A stretch of DNA of 36,985 nt from Verrucomicrobiota bacterium (GTDB taxonomy: Bacteria; Verrucomicrobiota; Verrucomicrobiia; Limisphaerales; UBA9464): contig WBXI01000013.1 of NCBI GenBank assembly GCA_008933025.1, positions 1 through 36,985 on the forward strand, written 5' to 3'. The first letter of the stretch is position 1; the number at the start of each line of letters is the position of its first letter. The position numbers and the translations under genes are program-made. Below the pieces are notes generated by a model. That model ran no database searches, was not told where the DNA came from, and saw nothing but the letters and a program-made list of their open reading frames with translations. This document shows, piece after piece, positions 1 through 8,400 of the stretch.

Positions 1-287
1 ACAAGAAAGAGGCCATATCAGCGGTGTCGCGGCCTTCCGAAGGCCTTGCCACCGCAGTCCGAAGGCGCTGCGCGCGGAAGACACGCCGAGCGGTTCCCCG
101 CGCGGAGCGCCGTCGGAGTGCGGGGGGTAGGAGCGTCAGCGACGCCCACCCCGCTGTGCGACAGGGCCCGACCAACCCCGTTGCCACGCCCAGTTTCGAA
201 AGCGGGGTCGCGATGTTCCCAACCCACCGAAGGGCCCCACGAAACCCGAAGTTGCGACGACGGCATGCCCCTGTAAGGTCGCCGTCG
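1..287. other. Left-edge non-coding stretch before the efflux operon
   Basis: I see no convincing gene here. Open frames cross it on both strands, but they are Arg/Pro-rich and have no recognisable domain. A short near-perfect palindrome at 31-45 (GGCCTT, a 3-base spacer, AAGGCC) could be a hairpin. It is too short, and has no T-run, to call a terminator. The stretch presumably holds the promoter of the efflux operon, but I found no clear -35/-10 pair. Confidence 0.5.
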
Positions 288-788
288 ATGTCCGCGCAGT
301 CCCACGCTCTACGGCCGGCCCCATGGGTCCGGTGCGTCGCCGCGTTCGGATTGGCGGCGTACCTTGCCGGTCTGGGTTGGCTCGCGACGCTGTTCACGAC
401 GGCCCTTGCCCTCTGGGACGGCGGCCATCGGGTCCGTATCGAGGCCGGCACCCGCGGCATCCGCGTCGTCCTCAGCCACGATGGCCAGCATCGCCCGGAC
501 CGGCCCCACCAACTTCTCGGTTCCGCCCTGACGGCATTCGCCGAACCGACCTCCCCGGCGGCCCCGGATCACGTCATCGAACTCGGCCCGGGCGGCGGCA
601 TCGTCGCCCGTCTCGATGCACCCGGCCGGATCCGGGAGCCCGGGGTTGCTTCCGGGCCCGTCGCGTACCTCCCGACGGCCTGGGCCCCGGCGATGCCTTC
701 CGGTCCTCCGAACGCGGGACCGGACCGTTCGCGCTTCACGACCGCTTTCTCCGTCCGGGTGGCCCGCACGCACGTGCTGCGTTGCTGA
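288..788 (+). CDS. Small one-helix membrane protein at the head of a heavy-metal efflux operon
   Basis: The 166-residue product starts at the ATG at 288. An upstream in-frame extension is Arg-rich with no domain, so I reject it. Residues about 12-37 form one hydrophobic segment that reads as a signal anchor or uncleaved signal. After it come a short beta-like stretch (HRVRIEAGTRGIRVVLSHDG) and a His/Pro/Asp-containing region, which would lie in the periplasm if the N-terminus is inside. Small proteins of this layout are known to me at the front of CzcCBA-type operons in Verrucomicrobiota. A metal-binding or accessory role is inference from position and the histidines. It lies 109 bp upstream of the outer-membrane component. 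Another open frame at 323-901 overlaps it but lacks the membrane segment and any domain. Confidence 0.55.
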   Translation: MSAQSHALRPAPWVRCVAAFGLAAYLAGLGWLATLFTTALALWDGGHRVRIEAGTRGIRVVLSHDGQHRPDRPHQLLGSALTAFAEPTSPAAPDHVIELGPGGGIVARLDAPGRIREPGVASGPVAYLPTAWAPAMPSGPPNAGPDRSRFTTAFSVRVARTHVLRC

Positions 789-897
789 GGGTCCGGGGCT
801 TCCATCCCCACCGGTTTTCCGGATCGCCCCCGCCCGCGGATTCCCGGGTCGTTTCCCGTCGGATCCCACCGTCCGTATCCACCGATTGTCCCCGTCC

Positions 898-2178
898 ATG
901 AACTCACTGCTCTTTCGATTGTCCCTGATCGCCGGCCTTGCCCTGGCCACCGTTGCCGCGGATCCGGCGCCGGCCACGCCGGATTCCCTCGTCGCCGAGG
1001 CCCTGTCCCACAACGCCGAGCTGGGCTACTACACCGCCCAACTCGAGGCCGCGCGGGCCGAAACCAAGACCGCGGCCCGTCTGGCCCCACCCTCCGTCGA
1101 TCTGCAGGGCGGCCAGATCCGCAGCAAGAACCTCGACCATTCGCTGGCGGGCGAGGGAGCCCTGTGGTCGGCCAGCATCCGGCAGACCTTCGAATGGCCG
1201 GGGCGGCTGTCGTTGCGCAAGGCGATCGCCAACCAGGACGTGGCGCTCGCCACCCTGGGCCTCGGCGCGTTCCGACGGGAATTGGCGGGCAAGGTCCGCG
1301 AAACGGCGCTTGGACTGTCCGGCGCCGAGGAGAAAGCGCGGGTCGCCCGCGGCGTCGCCGACCGGTTCCGCGCGTTGCGGGACGTGTTGGTCCAGCGCGA
1401 TCCGGCAGGCATCGCGCCCCAACTGGAAGTCCGCATCCTCGAGGCCACGGAACTCACGATGCGTCGGCGCGCCGCCGATTTCGAACGGACGGCGACGGCG
1501 GAACGCGTCGAGTTGAACCTGCTGCGGGGTGCCGCGCTGGACGCGTCGCTGGCCGTGGCGCCCGTCGAGCCCTCCTTGCCCGCGCGGCCGGCCCTTGCCG
1601 ACCTGATGGCCGCGGCGAACACCAACAATTTCGAATTGCGGACCCGCGCGGCGGAACTGGCCCAGCAGGGATTCCGCGTGGACCTCGCGCGCAACGAACG
1701 CTGGCCGGCCTTCCAGGTCGGTCCGTCGTTCGCCCGCCAGGAAGGGAGCAGCCTCGACCAGAGCATCGGCATCGGGCTTTCCTTTCCCCTGCCCCTCTGG
1801 CGCAACCGCGACTCCAACGTCGCCGCCGCCGAAGCCCGGCGCCAACAGGCCGCGGCCCTGCTCGAGACGTCGCGGCGCGAAGTCGAGCGCCGCGTGGTGA
1901 CGGCGGCCCGCGGCTATGATTCGCATCTCGCGGAACTGGCGAACTGGCGTTCCGACGCCGTCGGCCATTTCGCCGGGGCCGCCGAGCTTGCCGACCGTCA
2001 TTACCGGCTCGGCGCCGTGCCGGCCACGACCTACGTCGAGTTGCAGAAGCAGTACCTCGACGCCGTCGAAGCCCTGCTCGACACGCGGCGTGCCGCCCTC
2101 GCGGCGGCCGTGGAATTGGAACAGGCCACCGGCCTGAACGTGATCGGCCCCGCGAACGCCCAGCCCCCGCGCCCATGA
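898..2178 (+). CDS. TolC/CzcC-family outer-membrane efflux protein
   Basis: This 426-residue protein has a Sec signal peptide at residues 1-21 (MNSLLFRLSLIAGLALATVA) followed by the two repeated halves of an outer membrane efflux protein. The long amphipathic helices are rich in Ala, Glu and Arg. The strand signatures typical of the beta-barrel are visible, for example SIRQTFEWPGR near residues 90-100 and GIGLSFPLPLW near 290-300. In tripartite efflux systems this protein forms the channel through the outer membrane and docks on the inner-membrane pump. The ATG at 898 is chosen because it puts a good signal peptide at the N-terminus; the open frame extends to 616 without any plausible content. 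Its stop overlaps the start of the RND pump (ATGA at 2175-2178), so the two are translationally coupled. The CzcC subfamily is inferred from the neighbouring pump. Confidence 0.88.
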   Translation: MNSLLFRLSLIAGLALATVAADPAPATPDSLVAEALSHNAELGYYTAQLEAARAETKTAARLAPPSVDLQGGQIRSKNLDHSLAGEGALWSASIRQTFEWPGRLSLRKAIANQDVALATLGLGAFRRELAGKVRETALGLSGAEEKARVARGVADRFRALRDVLVQRDPAGIAPQLEVRILEATELTMRRRAADFERTATAERVELNLLRGAALDASLAVAPVEPSLPARPALADLMAAANTNNFELRTRAAELAQQGFRVDLARNERWPAFQVGPSFARQEGSSLDQSIGIGLSFPLPLWRNRDSNVAAAEARRQQAAALLETSRREVERRVVTAARGYDSHLAELANWRSDAVGHFAGAAELADRHYRLGAVPATTYVELQKQYLDAVEALLDTRRAALAAAVELEQATGLNVIGPANAQPPRP

Positions 2179-5100
2179 TCGAACGCATCCTCGAATTCTC
2201 CCTGCGCCAACGGACCGTCGTCCTCTTGGCCGTCGCGGGCCTCCTGGGCATCGGCATCTGGTCGGCGCGCGAACTGCCCATCGACGCCGTCCCCGACATC
2301 ACCCAACCGCAGGTCCAGATCAACACCGAGGTCCGCGCCCTGGCCCCGGAAGAGGCGGAGATGCTGGTGACCCGCGTCCTGGAACAGGAACTCGCCGGTC
2401 TCCCGCAATTGTCCGAGATGCGCTCCCTCACCAAGTTCGGGCTCTCGCAGATCACCCTGCAGTTCGAGGACGGCGTCGACATCTACCGCTGCCGCCAACT
2501 GGTGGCCGAACGGATCCAGACCGTGCGCCAAAGCCTTCCGCCGGGCGCCGAACCGGGGCTGGCGCCGATCACCACCGGTCTGGGCGAGATCTTCTACTAC
2601 ACGCTGGCATGGCGGGACGACGCCACCAACCGCCCGCCGGACGCCTTCACCCGGTTGCTCGAACTCCAGGAAACCCAGGAGTACGTCGCCAAGCCTTTCC
2701 TCCGCGCCACCCCGGGCGTCGCCGAGATCAATTCGATCGGGGGGTTCACCCGCCAGATCGTCGTCCAACCCGACCCCGACCGTCTTCGCGAGGCCAACCT
2801 CACCTTCGCCGAACTCGCCGCCGTCATCGCGCGCAACACCGACAACGCCGGCGGCGGCATCATCCAGCGGGGCGGCGAGCAACTCGTCGTCCGCGCCGCC
2901 ACGAAGCCCACCACGCTCGACGAGATCGCCGACCTGCCCGTGAAATTCGCCGCCGGTGTCCGTCCCCTCCGCGTGCGCGACCTCGCCGTCGTCCGCATCG
3001 ACTCGATGCACCGCACCGGGGCCGCCACGGAAAACGGCGCCGAGTCCGTCCTCGGCACCGTGATGATGCTCATGGGCGAGAACAGCCGCATCGTGGCCCA
3101 CCGCATCGGGCTGCGCATGGACGAACTCCGCTCCCGGTTGCCACGCGGCATCGAGGTCCGCGTGCAATACGACCGCTCCAATCTCGTCGACCGGACGGTC
3201 GCCACCGTGAAACGGAACCTGTTCGAGGGCGCGATCCTGGTGGTCGCGGTCCTGTTGTTCCTCTTCGGCAACGCGCGGGCCGCCCTCATCGTCGCGTGCG
3301 CCATCCCGCTCTCCTTCCTCGCCGCCATCACCGGCATGGCCCGCTTCGGCATCTCCGGCAACCTCATGAGCCTCGGGGCGGTCGACTTCGGCCTCATCAT
3401 CGACGGCGCCGTGGTGATCGTGGAAAACGTCGTCCGCCAACTCGCCCACCGCCAGCATCACCTCGGCCGTGTGCTCACGGTCGAGGAACGCCACCGCATC
3501 GTGCTGACCGGCGCGAAACAGGTGGGCACGCCCGTCTTCTTCGGCGTCCTCATCATCACCATCGTCTATGTCCCCATCCTCGCCCTCGCCGGCGTCGAGG
3601 GGAAAATGTTCCGGCCGATGGCGCTGACCGTGATGCTCGCGCTGGGCGGCGCGCTGGTGCTGGCGCTGACCTTGATGCCGGTCCTCGCGTCCTTCTTTCT
3701 CGGCGGGAAAATCGAGGAGAAGGAAAACGCAGTCATGCGCTGCCTCCAACGCGTCTACGGACGCGTCCTCTCCGTCGGGATCGCCCACCGCCGGTCGGTG
3801 GCCGCGGGTGCCGTCGCGCTGTTCGCCGCCGGCATCGGGTTGTTCTTCCGCCTCGGCGCGGAATTCGTCCCCCAGCTCGACGAAGGCTCCACCACCTTCG
3901 CCCTCTACCGTCCCGTCGGCCAGAACCTCGCTGCCTCCATCGCCGACCAGATCCAGACCGAGAAACTCGTCCGAGCCCGGTTTCCCGAGGTCACCAACGT
4001 CTTCGCGCGCATCGGCACCGCCGAGGTCGCGACCGATCCCATGCCGCCCAACGAGGCGGACTTCTACCTGTCCTACGCGCCGGCGGGAAGTTGGCGCAAG
4101 GTGGACGGACGCCCGATCTCCAAGGGCGCGTTGGTCGACGAGATCCGCAAGGCCATCGAGGGGACGTTCACCAACACGACCGCCATCGCCTCGCAACCCA
4201 TCGCCATGCGGTTCAACGAAATGCTCGAGGGCGTCCGCGCCGACCTTTCCATCAAGGTTTTCGGACCGGATTTCGACGTGCTCGACGCGACCGCCGCTAA
4301 GATCAAGGCCCTGCTGGAACCGCTGCCCGGCCACGAGGAGATCGAGCACGAGACCGATGGCCGCACCTCCATGCTCACCATCACGCCGCGACGGGACGCC
4401 CTGGCGAGGCGCAATCTCGCCTCGGGCGCGCTGAACGACGCCATCGCCGTCGCGCTGGCCGGCGAGACCGTCGGATCCTTTGCCCACGGGAGCCATACCC
4501 ACGAGATCGTCGTCCGGCTCCGCGGCGACCTGCGCGACGACACCGCCCGGATCAAGGCACTGCCGATCCGTGTCGGCGAATTCGGCCTGGCATCCCTCGG
4601 CGACCTCGCCGACATCACGACGGTCCAATCCGTGCAACCGATCCGCCACGAGGCCGGCCGGCGGCGGGTCGCGCTGCTCGTCAATCTCAACACCCGCGAC
4701 GTCGAGGGTTGGGTGCGGAACGCCCAGTCCATCCTCCGCGAGAAAGTCCCCCTGCCCGATGGCTACATCGTCGAGTTCGGCGGCCAGTTCCAGCGACTCC
4801 AGGACGCCCGCGCGCGCCTCGCCGTCGTCGTGCCCGCGACGCTCGTGCTGATCTTCGTCATCGTGTTCATCGCCTTCGGCAGCGTGCGGCAGGCCCTGCT
4901 GGTCTATTCCGGGATTCCCCTCGCCATGACCGGCGGCGTCATCGCCCTCTGGTGCCGCGGCATGCCGTTCAGCATCACCGCCGCCGTCGGTTTCATCGCC
5001 CTCAGCGGCGTCGCCGTCCTCGACGGCGTCGTCATGGTCAGTTGCTTCAACCGGCTCCGCGAGGAAGGCCTCGGTCTCCTCGAGTCGGTCCGCGAGGGCG

Positions 5101-5345
5101 CGTTGAGCCGCCTGCGTCCCGTCCTCATGACCGCCCTCGTGGCGTCGCTCGGGTTCGTGCCGACCGCCATCGCCACCGGCGCCGGGGCCGAGGTCCAGCG
5201 CCCGCTGGCAACGGTCGTGATCGGGGGAATCCTGAGTTCGACGCTGCTGACGCTCGTCGTGCTGCCGGTCCTCTACGCCTGGTTCGAGAAGGAAAAACGG
5301 GAACCGGAAGCCGGCGAAGCCGCGCCGGTCGTGTCCGCCCACTGA
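2175..5345 (+). CDS. czcA: Heavy-metal efflux RND pump, CzcA/CusA family
   Basis: This 1056-residue inner-membrane proton/metal antiporter matches the usual length of HME-RND pumps. It has a first membrane helix near residues 12-30, a large periplasmic porter loop, a central helix bundle (about 335-540), a second porter loop, and a second bundle to about residue 1040. The proton-relay motif in helix 4 is intact: D404, D410 and E417 within DFGLIIDGAVVIVEN, spaced as in CzcA. The porter segments TDPMPPNEAD and EGVRADLSIKVFG are closer to CzcA/CnrA than to CusA. I would therefore favour a divalent cation (Zn, Co, Cd, Ni) over Cu/Ag, but the sequence does not prove the metal. The gene overlaps the outer-membrane gene by 4 bp. 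No membrane-fusion (CzcB/CusB) adaptor follows; the next gene is on the opposite strand. Confidence 0.92.
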   Translation: MIERILEFSLRQRTVVLLAVAGLLGIGIWSARELPIDAVPDITQPQVQINTEVRALAPEEAEMLVTRVLEQELAGLPQLSEMRSLTKFGLSQITLQFEDGVDIYRCRQLVAERIQTVRQSLPPGAEPGLAPITTGLGEIFYYTLAWRDDATNRPPDAFTRLLELQETQEYVAKPFLRATPGVAEINSIGGFTRQIVVQPDPDRLREANLTFAELAAVIARNTDNAGGGIIQRGGEQLVVRAATKPTTLDEIADLPVKFAAGVRPLRVRDLAVVRIDSMHRTGAATENGAESVLGTVMMLMGENSRIVAHRIGLRMDELRSRLPRGIEVRVQYDRSNLVDRTVATVKRNLFEGAILVVAVLLFLFGNARAALIVACAIPLSFLAAITGMARFGISGNLMSLGAVDFGLIIDGAVVIVENVVRQLAHRQHHLGRVLTVEERHRIVLTGAKQVGTPVFFGVLIITIVYVPILALAGVEGKMFRPMALTVMLALGGALVLALTLMPVLASFFLGGKIEEKENAVMRCLQRVYGRVLSVGIAHRRSVAAGAVALFAAGIGLFFRLGAEFVPQLDEGSTTFALYRPVGQNLAASIADQIQTEKLVRARFPEVTNVFARIGTAEVATDPMPPNEADFYLSYAPAGSWRKVDGRPISKGALVDEIRKAIEGTFTNTTAIASQPIAMRFNEMLEGVRADLSIKVFGPDFDVLDATAAKIKALLEPLPGHEEIEHETDGRTSMLTITPRRDALARRNLASGALNDAIAVALAGETVGSFAHGSHTHEIVVRLRGDLRDDTARIKALPIRVGEFGLASLGDLADITTVQSVQPIRHEAGRRRVALLVNLNTRDVEGWVRNAQSILREKVPLPDGYIVEFGGQFQRLQDARARLAVVVPATLVLIFVIVFIAFGSVRQALLVYSGIPLAMTGGVIALWCRGMPFSITAAVGFIALSGVAVLDGVVMVSCFNRLREEGLGLLESVREGALSRLRPVLMTALVASLGFVPTAIATGAGAEVQRPLATVVIGGILSSTLLTLVVLPVLYAWFEKEKREPEAGEAAPVVSAH

Positions 5346-5415
5346 CCGCGGGGGGATGGGCCCCGGGCTCCCGGGTCTTCGGACCCGCCGACCGCTCGCC
5401 GGCCCCGCGACCCGT

Positions 5416-5456
5416 CCGCCGTCCCCCGACGGCGGCTGCCGGCTGGCAGCCGCCGT
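5416..5456. terminator. Strong bidirectional hairpin between convergent genes
   Basis: A perfect 12-bp stem (ACGGCGGCTGCC, loop GGCT, GGCAGCCGCCGT) lies at 5429-5456 between the converging RND pump and ThuA genes. An alternative 8-bp stem (5416-5423 with 5428-5435, loop CCCC) shares bases with it, so only one can form at a time. Just upstream, 5372-5387 forms a small 6-bp stem with a UUCG tetraloop. No T-run follows, so I infer intrinsic termination or transcript protection from structure and position only. Confidence 0.65.
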
Positions 5457-5490
5457 TCCCCGTCCTTTGCCGGCGGGGATTGCCGCGCCC

Positions 5491-8400
5491 CTACTTCCCG
5501 GCGGACCAGAACAGCGCGTTCTTGATCAACCGTTGGTAGGCGGGATGGCTGTGGGCCTGGCCGTCGTGGCCCAGGGTGATCGCCGCGATCCGCGCGTTGG
5601 GATGCTGGACGACGAAGATCATCGGATACGTCTTGTCGCGCTGTTTGGAATGGGCGGTCGCGAGCACCTTGATGGGCGTGCCCTTGGGATCGGGCTCGAA
5701 ATAGTAGAGCTCGTCGCTGAGCGTGAACTTCGCCGGCAACCCCTGGGTGAGCGGATGGTCGGGATCGGTCACCGTCACCTCGAACTCGCCGTAGCGGTCG
5801 TGTCCACGGGATCCACCGCCCGCGAGTTCGCGGTTGTACGCCGGCCAATCCTTGTCCCAGTTGTACCAGAGCGCCGGGTGCACGATCAGCATTCCCTTGC
5901 CCGCCGCCGCGTGCGCCAGCACCGCCGCCCGCGTGGCCTCGTCCCCGAACGGTTTGTTGTTGCTGAGGTACAGGACATCCACGCCCCGGATCGCGTCCGC
6001 GAGGTCGCGGGTGGCCTCGGTGTAGTTCGCCGAGACCCGGCCGGTGCCGTTCAACGTCGCCACGTCCGCGAGGTTGAAGAACCGCTGGAAGTCGTGGGAA
6101 GAACCGCCGCCCACGATCAACGTGCGGAGCCCCGGTCCCCATTGGAAGACCGGCGGGGCCGCGGGAACCGGCGCCACGGCGGGCGAGAGCGAGGCCCCGT
6201 TCGGGCCGGGGCTTTCGGCGGTGATGCCCACGAAGGTGGTGGCGACGACGGTATTGAGGCTCTCGAGCGTGATCGACTCGACGACGCCGGTTCCCTTGAC
6301 CGTCTTGGTGAAGGCGCGGATCTGGCGGCCATGGTTGGCGAGGTCCGGCACCTCGCGCGAACCCGGCACGTCGAAGCGCCCGATGTAATCGGCGATCTCG
6401 ACGCCGTTGCGGAGCACGAACTCCTCGGTGGCGCCGCCGGCGAAATGCACCGTCACTTTGGCGACGGGCAGACCCTTGCTGCTTTCGCCGCCGTAGGGAT
6501 AGGCCCAGCCGCCCACGCCGCCGAGGAAGTGGAGCCGGCCCACCGGGATCCCGACCTTGATCTCGACCTTGCCGGGATACTTCGGCGCCAATCCCGCCGT
6601 GCCCTTCAGCACCAGAAGATTGTTTCCCGTCGGGCTCTTGCGCGTGCTGACGACTTCGAACGGCACGTCGCCCACCTTCACGGTGCCCTGCTTCTTGAAA
6701 CGCACGCTTTCCTCCTTGGCCTCCTCGCTGGCGTAGATGCCGCGCTGGTTGTTGACGTTGAAAGCCGCGGAGAGATCGAGGATGCGGTACCGCGCCTCGT
6801 CCGCACAGAGATAGGCCAACAGGTCGCGGAGCCCGTCGGCTCCCAGGGCCTCGAAACCCTCGGGCATCAGCGAGCGGCCGGTCGAGGCGCGCGATTTGAT
6901 GTTGTCCTTGCGGATCGTGTAGTCGCCCGCGGCATCGCGCAGCAGCAGTTCCGCGTTGTTCTCGCGCTCCACGATGCCGCCGTAGGTGAGGTCGTCCTTG
7001 GTCTCGATGCTGACCGCGACGAAGTTCGGCTCGACGAAGCGGTTCGGGTCCACGACGTGGACGAGCAATTCCGCGGCGCCATGGGCTCCCATGCCGGTGA
7101 GGTTCGGGGCGAGGTTGCGGCCGTCGGTCTTGAACTGGTGGCACCCGGCGCAGTTGGCGAGGAACGCCTTCCGGCCGTTCTCGGGATTGCCGGGTTTCTC
7201 GACCTCGGGCCGGAGCCGGGCGATCAAGGCCTCCTTCTCCTTTTGTTCCGGCCCCTTCAGCCGGTCGATGACCTCGTTGGCGCGCGCGGCCACCGGTTTG
7301 TCCGCGTGCGTGCGCAGCCGGTACAGGAGCGCCGGCCCGAGCTGCAGGGGCGTGATCTTGCCGTCGGACATGGCCTGGACGAGCGCGAGCGACCAGTCGC
7401 CGCGTTTGGCGATCGCGCCGAAGAGCGCCTCGTGCAGTTCCTCGGGAACCCGCCCGTAGGCCGCCACCAATTCACCGCCCACGGCGGGATCGGCCGTCGC
7501 GCCCAACGCGTCGATGACCCGGCGCTGCAACGCGACCGAGGAAGTGGACCCGATGAGTTTGGCCACCGCGGGCACCACGCCGGCGTCGAGCTTGCGCACG
7601 CCCAGGAGGTTCACCGCGACCTGGCCGCGTTGCCCGTCGTCGAGCGACGCATCCCCGAGCCGGGTGCCGAGTTGGACGATGACCGGCCCGAGTTCGGAGG
7701 CCAGCGCGCCGCCCTTGTCCCAGCGCGCGACCAACGGCAGCAAGGCGCCCGGAAGGCTGGGCCGGCTGGACTTCAAAAGCCGGCCGAAGGCCGCCTGCAA
7801 ACCGGCGTCCCACGCCGGCACGACGTCCGCCTTCAACACCGCCGCGAGCGTCCCGATCGCGCTTTCCTTGAGGCCGTCGAGCGAGTCGGGCTGGGCCGCG
7901 AGCAGGCGGACCAAGGCCGAAGCCTGGGCCGCATCCTGCCGGTTCGCGAGGGAGCGGGTGACGTGGCCCACGAAGTCCGCGACGAACGCGGGGTCCTTGG
8001 CGCGGAACGCCGCCTCGAGGAACATCCGCGGGTTCCCGGCGGCGACGCCGAGGGCCGCCGACTGCAGGTACTTGTCCCCGAGCGACGGCCAGAGCGCGAC
8101 GAGGTCGTCGGCCAGTTCCGGCGTCGGGACCAGGTTGCCTTCGGCCATGAGGGCTTGGATCCGGACCCGGGGATCCGTCGCCGCCCTGGCGCTGCCGCGG
8201 ACGGAAGTTCCCACGGGGTCGCTCGCTTTGGCCGGCGACTTTTCCTCGGCGACGATGCGGAGCGCGTTCTTCACGACGACCGGGTCGCCGGAATCGATGG
8301 CCGCCACGAGTTGGGCGGGGGCGAGGCTCCCGAGGTTCCTGAGCGTCCACAGGGCGTGGATGCGTGCCAATGCGGGAGACGGGCCGCCGGCCGCGGCGGC

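Noticed and set aside
323-901. Alternative frame overlapping the small membrane protein
   Set aside because: Arg/Pro/Gly-rich, lacks a membrane segment, and runs across the start of the outer-membrane gene.
2031-5342. Minus-strand open frame of 1103 codons opposite the RND pump
   Set aside because: It is the antisense shadow of a well-supported gene. It is rich in Asp, Gly, His and Arg with no domain, as GC-biased third positions produce.
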